Source: Diprion similis
Lineage: Eukaryota > Arthropoda > Insecta > Hymenoptera > Diprionidae
DNA length: 64,000 nt
NCBI RefSeq assembly: GCF_021155765.1
Contig: NC_060108.1
Coordinates: 17,323,025 to 17,387,024 of the forward strand
Reading direction: 5' to 3'
Shown: positions 35,061 to 46,791 of the stretch, in pieces
Layout: each line of letters begins with the position of its first letter
How positions within the stretch are numbered: the stretch's first letter is position 1
Notes under the pieces: generated by a model
What the model saw: the letters and a program-made list of their open reading frames with translations, nothing else
The model's database searches: none
Told to the model about the DNA's origin: nothing
Position numbers and translations under genes: made by a program

Positions 35061-37224
35061 AAACATATACGCAATACTCAAATTATTTTCTATGTCTTGT
35101 TGTTCATTCAATCCCCGCCAATCACCATATCCAAATTAATTGTTAAAAACCTACTCGATAGACGAACAAGCACGATTTTTTCTCTACGTGTTCTTCCTTC
35201 TCCTCGCGAAGTAAGAAATTTTCACCTTGGGCTGGAAGATAGTTTAGAAGTGACTGCAGGGAAAGGAGAAGGGACGAATAAGGAATAGGGAATAGGATAA
35301 AACGGACGGGATTCTCCATTAGTATTCGAGGAAGTACTCGATACGATTGTACCGGGTATTGTAAGCGAAGAATACCTTCATTGAAGCCCCAGTGTGTCTT
35401 GGCTACTCCTAAGAATACGCCCTCTCCAAATCCGAATCAAATGATAGGAATTTAAAGATGGACCCGGTGACAGGTATTGTACTCGCTACAGCAATCATCG
35501 AGATTCAAAATTGCGAATAAAGATAGAAAACGAAGAAGAAGAAAAAGAAGAAGAAAAAAGAAAATAAAATAATAAAGAAAAACCGGCTGAAACAGGATAT
35601 CGGCATTTTTCATCAAAGGATCTGAAAATTATTATTCACTCTATTAACGCAGAATGTATAAGAGACGGGTACCTACGTATAAGTATAATATACCCACTTT
35701 GGAAGCGCTTTTCTTTCCATGCAGCGCGGTAACTCGCGTCTCGCCATTTTCCATTTTCCATTCTGAGACGGTTATAGTGCCTGGCGTTATCTCGAGACGA
35801 AGAAAGCGCGATTGCCTTTATGGGAGGAAGAAAAGGGCTTTTGCCACCGACGATAATGTCTCGCCGGTATAAGAGAGCATCCCGGCGGCCCCCGTGCGCC
35901 CTGCCGCGACGCTATCAGAAATAAAATAGGACGACGCCCCGCAGCAGAAGAAACCCCGGCGTTCCCGTTCCCGTTCCCGTTCCCGTTCCCGTGCCCTCCC
36001 CACCTCTCGCGCCATCGCGGTTTCTCTTTCTCTCCTTTCCGTGGACGTCATCCACCCCGCGGACCCCGAGACGTGATCGTAAAAGGGACACGTTTCCCAC
36101 CCCGCGGTTGCTAATCGCGTTTTCTCTTTCAGCAATCGGTTGAGAAATTACCCGCAGTTTTCCACGGTGCGCCATTTGCTGTTGTTCTTGTTGTTGTCAA
36201 CGATCGAAAGACAATCGTCTGATTGCCCGGAGTGAACGCGCACGCAAATGAAGAATGAATGAATGAAGGGGCGCTGGACCCAGGATGCGATCGGAGTTTG
36301 GCAGAGGGATGAAACGGTGATGAAACGGGGGTCCGGGGGTGGGAGGGGGTTGTCCGTGCAGCAGCAGCAGCCGGCAACGGGGGGCGGAGGCGTGCCGCGA
36401 GGCGCGAGAGAAACTTTCGAGCTGGTGTCGGTCCAGACAATGAGGCATTCAGCCGGGCATTGTGGGGAGACAACTGCGTTACCATAGACAAACCCGAAAT
36501 CACCGTACCCGATCCGATTATGGATACCGAATAATAATGATCGCAGGCGCTTCTGCAAAGAGTGGATTGCTGCGATAATACAATGAGGCCCCGTTTACGT
36601 GTGTATCGCTACCAACAACGCAGCACAGACCTTACATATTCTACGTACGTGCAATGTGGGCGTTAAATAAAATTTGGCCGAGAGAGAAGATTTTAGAAAT
36701 TCATCATCTTAGATATGTTTTGCGTGGCTGAAACTCAAACGCATTTGCGTTACGAATCGGTATTACCATGCAAACTTAAATTGTTGTTCAAAGTTTCGCG
36801 ACGATAGGAAAGAATAGTAACGGATGAAAGATCGTAGCTTTAAACCTTGCGAATGAAAAGAAATAACAATGGGTTTAAGAAATAAGCATTATTCCACAAT
36901 TTCTGGAACAGCATAGAAGTAAACACAAATCTAGATGTCTATCGGATATCTTTGGTTCCTATTACAATTTTTCATCCATTCTGTGATGGGTTTCACCTTT
37001 GAACCTCAAAAGTCAAATCCAGTAATGTACAAGCTGATGGTAGATTCTGACTTATTGTTAACGAAAATTTAACCAATTAGGATAGTTGGCTAGACGTTGC
37101 CGGTATTGTCCGATATTGTTGACTTCCGACGACCCGCGGAGGGACTCGTGCCCTCTCTCCCGATCTATCTACTCTCTGGCGGATTGTCACATTGTTTCCG
37201 GTTCTATTGTCTATCGCGTATCTT

Positions 37225-37258
<34 letters not shown>

Positions 37259-40200
37259 CGAATATGAGGTGGAATAACGTTGAACTACATATAGGCACGG
37301 AGAATCCATTCATTCCTTTAGCGCAATTTCTAAATTACCCTTTATTACAATATAAACATGCAAAAGTAAAACTTGACTCGGAAATTATATTATCCGAGAT
37401 CGTTTCAAGGTGACTACATTTTTCAGTTTTCATCTATAGAAAAATGAAACAAAATGAAAAAAGATTATTTTTACAATTAATATTTTGCTCGAATCGTTTC
37501 TATAACGTCTTGAATTGAGATTGAAATACGAAAAGATCAGGAGGGTAGGTGCAGGGTGTGAGCCTTAGGGTAGCCTTCAAAAATTGGTAAAATAGTAGCG
37601 AAGCGGGTCGGGCGGGGACGTTTGTGAAAATGTGAAAATGCAAGAATATATAGAAATATATGTAAGTAGAGATTGGCTCTAAAGCGGCGATAGAATCGCG
37701 GCATTTCCCGGGGAAGCTCATATATAAGGGAAACTTATGCCGGGCGAATAGCTGAGAGGCGAAGCGAAACGAGACACGTAACTTATCTTATCAGAAAGAC
37801 ACTTTGCAAGACGCGCGGACTGGACCAACCAGCCAACGCGGTACTCGGCATAACTGGACGTAACGCGAAATTGAAAAATCTGCCTAACGCATCTCTCTTA
37901 CCCCGGGTCTCCCGACTCTGACCGCGTTACCGGCATCCGCCGGAAGTTTGACCAGGCCTCGATCAATTCCCGGGAAAGCAGAAAAGTAAATGACAAAAAA
38001 TTTTACGCGTAAGTGACGAAAGAGCAACAAAATTAGAAAAAAAATAAACGTTTTGTATTATATATAAAAACTGATGCATTTTCACTTTTACGAGGATAAA
38101 TTTATTCGTCGATAATAAGATGAGGGATGACGGATGACGGATGACGATCAGTCACCACCATTTGAGGTGCACAAATCCAGCGCGCGGCCATATCGTGAAA
38201 TAGAGAGGCGTATATAATAATATATACACATACCTATATATACGGTATGGAAAGATAGAGGAGAGGGGTAGAGAATTGGAGCGAATTTTGAAATATCAAT
38301 TTGAAACAGCCGGTTATGCGTCATGCTTTCCGCGAGCCTTCCATAATGGCCGGCTTTCCATTTTTATTTCCACTTTTGGTAGGTGCGAGTTGACGCGGTA
38401 GGCGGGTCGCGATTTTCCAAACTGTTTATACTATTCGGCGCGAGGCATAATAAATACGTATTGGTGGATTATACTTCCGCGTATGCAAGTATCTATTCCG
38501 TGGTAAATGCTTGGCCGGATACCTTATATGTATACCTCCGGTTGGAAGTCCGGGCAATGCTTTACGATATTTTGTTTCCAATCTTCCCGGTGGAACTCGA
38601 GCGCATTCCTCCTTTTCAGCTTATAGCTGGAACACCCTGCAAAGACATTATATGGCCATCGGCTATCGCTCGACTTTTATTACCTTTAATCGTAACGAAC
38701 TACCCGGAGAATGACTACCGCCGCTACCATTCTCCTTATAAAACACCCTCCCAACGTTACGGGTCTAACCAATTTTCAACCCTGAGTCTTGTTCGAATTT
38801 TGTTTCACGGGAAAAAAATTTTAAGCAGATTTTACCTCTGTGTAGTGAATATATGGACAGCACTCTTTTGGAGTTGAATGTTTATCAGTTTTGGTAGATC
38901 TACCTAAGCATACCTATTGTAAGCTACTAGTTCTTTGTAACTCTTATTATCGGATTTGCAAATCTTGCCACAATTCATGTAGATCGAAAATATACTTCTT
39001 TCGTAAGAAAAAAACCTCATTGAAAAATAAAAATGAAGTGTTTAAGCAATACCGTATCTAAACGGCAGAAAATAAATTATCTAAATACCGCGCATAATGT
39101 GTATACTTGCGACGTTGCGAAACATACAACCTAATCAAAATTGTAATCGGATTTTTTTTAGATTATGTTTTTAATTATTAAACGACTGAAAAAATTCACA
39201 AGTATTTGATATATTATTTATAAATATCCGTTTTACCTTGTTCGGTTAATTTTTCCCACCCAAAAGAGATCACACACTTCCAACGCACAGAATTTAAGTT
39301 ATAAATTCACTCACAAAGATAAAAATTCGTCGATTCTCATCAAGCAAGACAACCCCCAGAGGGGGTTGTAGAAAAGTTAAGATCTGTTTGAAACGGGCGC
39401 AGCACGGTTTATTTTCTCCCTTTCTCATACGAGTATAGTTTTCCCCAAGTATCCACGATACACGCTGCCAACACACGTACGAAACTTTCATATTCTCGAA
39501 AAGGATTATCTCCCTGCATCACGTATAGTAGAATCTTAGTAAATATATAATTTTCGTAACGTTGCAGGATATTCCGACGATTCGATAGAATCACGCACCA
39601 ATAAATGCGGCCCGATGCATGCACACACATTTATAATGATACATACGCTTCCACAATGGAAGGATTTGTCACGCATTGACGCCTCCTAGTAACACGGCAA
39701 GAAAGACCCTCCTTCTGTGCTTTCTCGTCTGCTGCACCAGGCTTGCGAAATATTATTTACGTATCGGGTATAAGTGCGTTGTACCTATCATAATGCGCAT
39801 GTGAAACGCGACAAAGCTCTTTTGACTGCATCGCAAGATACTTTGCAACTTGAAATAATAATAAAAAAACGGTGTGAAATAGCTGAAAATGTGAACTCGA
39901 GGCGTCGATCGATTCGGTAAGCTATACATCGATTAAGGCCTATGCCATTAAGATTTGAGTCTTTCATTTTCGCTAGTGCAGGATAATTAAATACTATTTC
40001 GAAGCTATTATACACATTAACAGATATATAGATATACTGCAGGATGTTTACGATAGCTGTGCAGGTAAAGCGTGGCTGCAGCAGCGATACGGCAAGATTT
40101 CAGCGAGATATTAATAAAAAGTATTCATAGCTATATATGCATGGTATATAGGTATATATATATATATATATATATAGGTGTACTATATTATATAGTAAGG

Positions 40201-40624
40201 CGCGAATATCTTTTGCGGAGTGGAAAATAGCCTAGGTAAACGAAAGCTAATCGGTTTGCGAGAATATAATTTGTGTTTTTAAATTTCCAGCACTAGGCCG
40301 GGTAATTGAATCTTGGCAAGATTACTTCGGCTTCTGAGACGACGGCGACGGCGACGGTGGTGGCGCGACGTCTCGACCTCCCTCGTGTTGCAGCCTCCGG
40401 GTTATTTAGGATAGATTATTATACCTTATATACCCGTGGTAAGAGGTGTATCTCAATTCAAATGAAAACGCGTTCATTTGTAACAAAGTGAATTGTTGCA
40501 AAATTAATTTCTATTTAGTTCGTAAGATCCGAACCAGTCCAACGCGTCTTTCTCTCGAAATGACATACAGAGTAACAAACAATGATAGATTGAAATCTGT
40601 GAAAAAAAGGAACAAGCCCCGATA
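35061..40624. other. Intergenic DNA without supported genes
   Basis: Contains a GA/AAG-rich tract (about 35528-35580), a hexamer repeat (35959-35992), a GC-rich patch around 36.3-36.45 kb, three GATGACG units (about 38124-38146), TA runs and AT-rich DNA. A 164-codon open frame on the + strand (38383-38877) has no ATG start at its head and no recognisable domain, so I do not call it a gene. Confidence 0.55.
35959..35992. repeat. GTTCCC hexamer tandem repeat
   Basis: Five to six near-perfect head-to-tail copies of GTTCCC, read directly. Confidence 0.9.
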
Positions 40625-41318
40625 TAGTGTTGGGCGATATATGGCGATATTTAATGATATCAATAACTAGAGGTCAAAATATTGATATCTATCATCGACA
40701 TTTTACATACGATAATCAGTAGTATCCATACTTTTACTGCAATATTGATAAAAATATGTGAAAATCCTAAGTGCAAAACAATAAACTGAAAATAATTCGA
40801 TTTAGATAAACCCGAAATACTAATATTAAATGCAGCTCACCTCAGTAGAATCGTATAAGGGTCACACGGGGTGAAATTCATCCCAAGCGTGATATTTTGC
40901 TTAAAAAATGAATTCTGAAAATTTAAAAAAAAAGCTCTCAATTTTCGTAACTAAAATTGATTGTTAAAATAATGTAAAACATCGCCAAAGTTAAGAAAAG
41001 TGCCGAAAAGGTTGAAAAAGGCCTGTATTTCGCATGAAGAATGGCGGTACGAAGGCCATTTCCACGGCTAAGGAACTCTACGAAGGATTTAAAAAATGTT
41101 TGGTATGAAATTCACCCCCAGTTAGCTATTAGAGTTAACTGCATCATTTTAAGATAAATGTAATTATCGAGTTATTATGTATTCTACTTATATAATTATA
41201 ATAAATTTTCTGTATGGTAAAATTTCATATAGAATAAATAATTCCAACACTGAAAAGTATGTCTAAATAAATAAAATATTCTTGCAGGAATATATTACAG
41301 CGATATCGCCCAAAACTA
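40625..41318. mobile_element. Candidate non-autonomous hAT-like element
   Basis: The left end TAGTGTTGGGCGATAT (40625-40640) is matched in inverted orientation at 41303-41318 with one mismatch. TIRs starting TAG/CAG-TGTTGGGC are typical of hAT-superfamily elements. The 694-bp interior is AT-rich with no transposase. The 8-bp flanks (CCCCGATA and GTCCAGCG) do not match, so no target-site duplication survives. The right end lies about 175 bp from the first U1 gene. Confidence 0.4.
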
Positions 41319-41492
41319 GTCCAGCGTAACGACAGGTCACGTTCAGAACTATTAAAACTGCAGGTTAAGGCAATAACTGTATGACTTTGGAATCTTATAA
41401 GATCAGGACAGCGCGAACGCGCTCGTTTCAACGATGATCCAGCAGGAGTAGTTTCGAGCGAACAGCTCGATTTTATGATTGAATTATTATGT

Positions 41493-41654
41493 CTGGGACA
41501 GCGCGTACGCAGTCCCAACTACCAAAAATAATACGCCCGAGATATCCACATTAGGGATATTCGCAAGGTTCAGCTCGACCGAAGTGCAATGGAAGAGCCT
41601 CGTCTTGGAGGAACCGCCTTGTTGATCACGGTATCCTCTGCGCCAGGTAAGTAT
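41493..41654 (-). ncRNA. U1: U1 spliceosomal snRNA, copy 1
   Basis: Read on the - strand, the 162-nt RNA starts ATACTTACCTGGC, the U1 5' end that pairs with 5' splice sites. Stem-loop I has a U1-70K-type loop (GATCAACAAG, near nt 28-37) and stem-loop II the U1A/SNF loop ATTGCAC (nt 65-71). The Sm site ATTTTTGG is at nt 126-133. The 3' hairpin is GGGACTGCGTACGCGCTGTCCC. The length matches the 162-165 nt seen in animals. The RNA assembles with Sm proteins, U1-70K, U1A/SNF and U1C and defines 5' splice sites. The promoter element lies at -58 to -45. The RNA is identical to copy 2. Confidence 0.97.
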
Positions 41655-41698
41655 GCTTAAGCACGGTTTAGTAGGCGACTTGTTCAAGTCGGGGAGGG

Positions 41699-41712
41699 TT
41701 TTACCTGCGAGA
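41699..41712 (-). promoter_or_regulatory. Proximal sequence element (PSEA) of U1 copy 1
   Basis: On the + strand this reads TTTTACCTGCGAGA. It lies at -45 to -58 from the U1 start, where the insect snRNA PSEA bound by SNAPc is expected. The same motif sits at exactly this distance in the other two copies. Confidence 0.8.
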
Positions 41713-42166
41713 AAGGCCTGGACAGGACTGCGCGACCTAGGGGTATGTTTGCGAATTAGTGCAGATCTAGGGTGAATGCCTGGTGTGAATCTATAGGACG
41801 TGCTGGCGAGTTCCGGTGACAATAGGCACAAATATAACGACCATAGCCTGTTATTTCAAGACCTTCGAGAATTGAACCTGTGAACCGAACTACGAAACTA
41901 TCGTTTCCTGGTGATTACGAACATCGCAAGCTGCGGAATCAATCCTGAGATATCGGGAGAATTTTCTTAAATCGTTCATTTTCTGTCCTTCTTTTTTTTT
42001 TTTTTTATACCCCAGGCGTCGCGACCGCGGACAAAATTCAACGTTCGGTGAAGCTTGAATAAAAAGATAGGCAGCTGGGTAAGCGGTTTGAATACAAACC
42101 CGAGAGAGTGTCTCCCCTGCCGAATCAAGACGATCCGAGCGTCTTTGCATTTTTTCATATTTTCTT
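41713..42166. other. Intergenic DNA between U1 copy 1 and the coding-like segments
   Basis: No supported gene. Contains a poly-T run near 41991-42006. A B-box-like match (GGTTCAATTCT on the - strand, about 41868-41878) lacks a pairing T-stem, so it is not a tRNA. Confidence 0.5.
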
Positions 42167-42325
42167 ATGGTGTACAGTGGCTACGTGCTTCGAGAAAGTC
42201 CAGCCAAAGTGTCAAGTGGACAGAGCTGCAAGGCCCACTTTGACGGTGTCAAAGATTTTGTAACCACATTAACTAAGATGTTAAATCTATTGAATGCAAC
42301 TCTCTTGCCTCTGTTTCACAGATAG
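42167..42325 (+). pseudogene. Coding-like segment, possible orphan exon (52 codons)
   Basis: A short frame from ATG 42167 to TAG 42323-42325 has protein-like composition, with motifs YVLRESPAKVSSG, SCKAHFDGVKDF and LTKMLNLLNATLLPLF. A pyrimidine-rich tract and an AG at 42176-42177 could be a splice acceptor. I recognise no family. It may belong with the broken coding sequence at 43107-43930 on the same strand. No donor or further exon links the two, and coding status is uncertain. Confidence 0.3.
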
Positions 42326-43106
42326 AATGATCGCCTCAGTGCTGATTGTTCATGGCAAAAAAAAGTTGGAAGAACCACTCCAAGTGAGGGACTCTTGTAG
42401 TCAGCTTTGTTGGCAAGTGCGTTTCATTATCAAGTTCTACACGCGGCGTATCCGTCCTGATAAGATTACGTGATTCACTGGACGTCAGACGTACAAAGAA
42501 AGATATAAAGGAAGCTACAAAGAAAGACGTTGAAAAATATTCTTTGCTCGCAGCTGAGAGTGAAAAATAAGCCTGAAGAGACTTTCTTCCAAAATCATTA
42601 TAAAATTATTCGTTACTCTGAGTCCTAGAGACATCAGAGACGGAATAAATTAAGCATCATTTAATTAACTGATTACAACATGTCACAACGTAACAATTGA
42701 TTTTTGAAACGCATCGATGATTAAGATTCAGTGTTTCATCATATTATTCTGTTTCTTCACCAAATACGCAATTTTTTCGTCACAATATTTGCCTAAAAAT
42801 GTTAAAAACAACGAAACGAAGCTCTGCAAATTGATGGGAATTTTTTCGCAATAATTATATTTACCACAATGATAACACAAAGATCCAAGAAGAGGAAAAC
42901 GATGATTAAATAATGATTTGTCGATAAGATTAAAACGGTAAAGTGCGTTGCGAGGAATAAAACTGTGAGGATAAATTTGGTTTGTGTTTTATTCGAAAAA
43001 GCCATTTCGACTTTTCAATCCGTGCACCCTGGAGGCAGTTTCGCGATATTTACGAGGCGTCGAGGCGTTCGTAACCCTGTTTGCTGCAATTTCTTGTTTC
43101 CATCAG

Positions 43107-43930
43107 GTCCGCAGGCCTGCGGGGCAGATTCAACCCACCAACTTGGCACACAGCAACGCTCCAAGCTATGAAATGACGCGGGCGGTTGCCCACAATCACC
43201 TCAACTCCTCCCTGTCCCTACTCGAATATACATATAAGCGTAGGTACCTGTGCATGTAGGTATGCATGAACGTGAACCGCATGCTATCCGCCGAAGAAAA
43301 TCTCGCGAAAAGTAAAACGTCCGTTCCTTCGCCTTATATCATGGACGAAGTAATTCATCGGCAACAGATGATCATTCGAAATGAGAATTATCACGATATT
43401 TTTACTCGGCCCTACGTGAAAAGCCGCGCACCGTCACGATCTGTTGACACAAAGACATCTGTGAAGACATCAAAGGGAGAACCGAGCGAGTTCCCTATTC
43501 CCTGTTCTTCGTTCGATAATAATTGTGGCAATACGAGAAAAGCCCTTATGGCCTTTCCCCGCAAGCGCGCACCGATACTCAATTCTATGAATGGAATGAA
43601 ACGAAAGCATTGATAAGTGAGCGATAACTCGGTTATCGAGGACCTAGATAAACAGTCTGACCAGAAGAGCTATATTTCTTTTCATTCGATCTCAGCACTC
43701 GAAGATCTTTTAAAAACAATGCGTACATGTGATGCGTGGGCGATGACGTAATTGAAACAGAAATTCTTTTCACTACAGTCAAAAGACAAGAAAATCATGC
43801 CGAATGCATGATGGATTCAAACGGCGCTTTGAATTACAAATTCGATATCAACCCAGAAATGTATTCCTCGGAAAGCAGCCATGTTCTTTCTAATCAAGCT
43901 TCCAGATATAACATGATTTTCCCGACCTAG
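43107..43930 (+). pseudogene. Unrecognised broken coding sequence with in-frame stops and a frameshift
   Basis: One frame from 43107 reads as protein-like sequence to about 43750, interrupted by TAG at 43257-43259 and adjacent TGA TAA at 43611-43616. Segments include PTNLAHSNAPSYEMTRAV, SLSLLEYTYKR, DEVIHRQQMIIRNENYHD, RKALMAFPRKRAP and ALEDLLKTMRTCDAW. A second frame then continues with DDVIETEILFTTVKRQ and stops at 43928-43930, as if one frameshift separates them. A strong acceptor-like site (TTTCTTGTTTCCATCAG) ends at 43106. The pattern fits a decaying gene or a retroposed copy of about 270-330 residues. I do not recognise the family and see no transposase, zinc-finger or protease motif. 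Confidence 0.45.
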
Positions 43931-45475
43931 AGTTAGATTTCAGCTGGAATATGAGTGATCGATTAACCCGCATTTCGAAGGCGCATTTTGCTAGACATCG
44001 AGTGTTTGTACGAATGTATTCCTGTAATACGTCCATGCAGAGGGTGCATGGGGAATGCTGAAAGCAAACTTTTCAATTTGCCATTCTATCATTGACAATT
44101 TCACGCAAATGGAATCTTGACGCGAAGCAGGCACCTCGTGGAACGGCCCCTGCGGAACCACATTGGCGTTAAATAAGTGTAACCATCCCCGCATCCTCTG
44201 TCACCCCGAACCCCCGGCTCGTACATAATTGCCTGTGAAATCGCTTGATGGGTTTGCCTACGTTGTTTTCCTACTTTCACCTACACTACACCGCACCAAT
44301 CTTCGCAACCCGAAGAATCTATAGATGCATTAAACGAGAATGATATTCTCATTACTTTTAAGGCGACAAGAATGGGTCAAAATCGAATCAAGATTTCCAT
44401 GGATTACTTTTTAATTACTAAAAAAAATACAACGAGCAAAAAGGATGTTGTAAAAATTGAGAAACTGTCTAGGTACCTGTAACGATACTTGTTCTTCGAT
44501 AGTCAATTAATAGTCGACGAGCACGGAACGCGAGATTAGCTATTGCGGCACTGCAATCGCTATTGCGAATCTGCATTACTCGAACGATCCCCAGCAGCCT
44601 CTGCACCCTTAGACTGGGGGCCAGTCAACCATTTCGCGGTTCAACGCTCGCCCGAAATGACATCGTGATTGTTGTCCAACAATCCCCGAGTGCCTTCGAC
44701 CCCATCGTTGATGTACGTATCAATACGTTTAGGGACCAACTCATCCGTGCGCGGAATAACAAGGAGCAATGAAAAAGGACAAGAATCATTTTACACATTC
44801 AACATAGGTCGACGAAATCTCTAAACACGCCAATTGTTACCCAGATGCAAATTTTATCAAAAAATAGAACCTCGGTATTATACCTATACGTGAATAACAT
44901 ACGGTGAAGTGAACTAAATACTCAGCGACTTCCGGTGGCGAGAAACACGGTATAATAATATAGGAGATGAGAACGGCACTGAGCAGAGAGGGGAATGGAA
45001 GAGAGTCAAGGGGAGTGGGAGAAGGCGGCGACTCGGTGATGGCGGAGGACGATTTGAGAAGAAGATAAAACAGTTGTGGTTGTGTCGTTCGCTCCTCTTA
45101 TCAGCGGGGACACTTTTCCCTATTCACACCCCTCGCCATTCCTCTCAGTTGCAGCCGACTCTCTCCGGGTTTTCTCGCGGTTTCTGCCCAGCTATACTGC
45201 TGTATTTATACATACATAATACACACTTACATGTATATACCGCCGCCTACGTAGGTATTGAATACGCACTACCCACAGCTGCTTGACTTCGCTACGAGTA
45301 GAGGCGGACCCCGAAAAGGATGGCGCGTCTCGCAATCGAAGCACTAATTCCCACTGTGTTCGCCTGAAAAGAACGGGACAGAGAAAGTCTTTATAACCAC
45401 CACGTACTTGTGCCTCTTCCGACCATGGTCCATGACGGGTAACAATTCGGTACGTGAACCGCAATTACCATTGAT
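43931..45475. other. Intergenic DNA upstream of U1 copy 2
   Basis: Mixed composition with short GC-richer parts (about 44570-44760 and 45000-45440). Short open frames occur, but none carries a recognisable domain. Confidence 0.5.
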
Positions 45476-45543
45476 GTTTCATCGATGATCCAGCAGGAGT
45501 AGTTTCGAGCGAACAGCTCGATTTTATGATTGAATTAATATGT

Positions 45544-45705
45544 CTGGGACAGCGCGTACGCAGTCCCAACTACCAAAAATAATACGCCCGAGATATCCAC
45601 ATTAGGGATATTCGCAAGGTTCAGCTCGACCGAAGTGCAATGGAAGAGCCTCGTCTTGGAGGAACCGCCTTGTTGATCACGGTATCCTCTGCGCCAGGTA
45701 AGTAT
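45544..45705 (-). ncRNA. U1: U1 spliceosomal snRNA, copy 2
   Basis: Base-for-base identical to copy 1 over all 162 nt: 5' end ATACTTACCTGGC, U1-70K and U1A loops, Sm site ATTTTTGG and terminal 3' hairpin. Its 3' flank differs from copy 1 by two bases over about 68 bp, and its promoter region by about ten over 58 bp. The intact promoter element and RNA suggest an active gene. Confidence 0.97.
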
Positions 45706-45749
45706 GCTTAGGCATGGTTTAGTAGGCTACTTGAACAAGTCGCGGTCAG

Positions 45750-45763
45750 TTTTACTTGCGAGA
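45750..45763 (-). promoter_or_regulatory. Proximal sequence element (PSEA) of U1 copy 2
   Basis: On the + strand TTTTACTTGCGAGA, at -45 to -58 from the RNA start. It differs from copy 1 at one base. Confidence 0.8.
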
Positions 45764-46075
45764 GGGACCCTGGCGGTCGCTGCCACGTACGCCACCTAGC
45801 GGCCAGCGCGTCAACTGTTTCCGAAAGCCTGCGTCAATACTGGCGGAAATATTCTTGCTGAGAGGTAGGCTGCGGTCGGTGCAGGCGCCGGTGTGAAGAA
45901 CTAGCGGTTGCATATTTTCAGGCGAATACATGAACATTTTCTTACCTAACGATTCGTAAAACATTGTAGTAACTCGTGAGATATACCTATACATATCGTC
46001 GACGACTGATCACGATCAACTTTTTCCGTAAAAATTAACTAAAGAACTTGATTATTCAAACACATGGCTCTGTTG

Positions 46076-46791
46076 TTAAGAATATACCAAACGTATAGTC
46101 CTGTCAAAGAGCTGTCAAGACAGAAATATGATGCGACGAACGGTTCTGAAAGTGGAACTGAAGTTAATCGAGTTGAATTTAATTGAAACAATACTCTCCT
46201 GATAGAAAAAATTTAAAAATCGTAAATTGGACCCACAACAGGTAATCTCACAATTATTGACTTTGACGAGATCTCATTATTGAATCATTTCTACAATGAA
46301 AAAATTTCAACGTCTAGACGATTTTAATCTACTAGGATTAATTTTGTTCGCAAGTTAATTCCCTAAAGCAACAGTAACATTTTCTACATGGCTACTCAAT
46401 TGGCAAAAAAAAACGGTGAATAGTTAAATCATTATAAATCATGAACAGTAACCCAATGCTCAGTAAAAAATAATCCACCGTCATCCAAAATCCAATTTCA
46501 TGGATTTGTAGAGAAGTCATTTACAAACAGCCCTAAAATGTCATTAAAGTCGATCAAACGGAGTGATTTCTTTATTCTACGAAACATCCAATGCTTTAAA
46601 GTCATCAATAATTGTGCTATTGTGGCTAGAATTTTTGTCCCTCGGTTGTTACATTTGTTTTCTTTCGTTTAGGGAATATTAATTCCATTAAATTCCATTC
46701 CGTCAACTTCATTTGCACTTTCAATCTTTCATGATATCACATTCTGTCTTGGCAGCTCTTTGACTAGACTGTGTGATTGGTACATCCTTAA
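46076..46791. mobile_element. Fold-back/MITE-like element with TTAA ends
   Basis: The two ends are imperfect inverted repeats. The left arm TTAAGAATATACCAA (from 46076) and the complement of the right arm TTAAGGATGTACCAA (ending 46791) share matching sequence inward, including GTCAAAGAGCTG and CAAGACAGAA. Similarity fades after about 110-250 bp. TTAA at both borders could be a target-site duplication or part of the TIR. No transposase is present. TTAA targets are typical of piggyBac-type transposition, but the TIR does not begin with the usual CCC. Confidence 0.55.

Larger units (their letters stand above)
41425..41712. repeat. U1 duplication unit, copy A
   Basis: These 288 bp align without gaps to 45476-45763. 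They include the U1 RNA, its upstream promoter element and about 68 bp of 3' flank. I count about a dozen substitutions, all outside the RNA. Confidence 0.9.
45476..45763. repeat. U1 duplication unit, copy B
   Basis: Gapless direct-repeat partner of 41425-41712, about 4.05 kb away in the same orientation. Confidence 0.9.

Noticed and set aside
38383-38877. 164-codon open frame on the + strand
   Set aside because: No ATG at its start, no domain, no splice context. Length alone is not enough.
41860-41885. B-box-like tRNA promoter on the - strand
   Set aside because: The flanking bases do not form a T-stem, and no A-box or acceptor stem fits at tRNA spacing.
45300-45345. TCTCGCA motif that could be a + strand snRNA promoter element
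   Set aside because: Only the first half of the consensus matches, and no snRNA-like sequence follows at the right distance.
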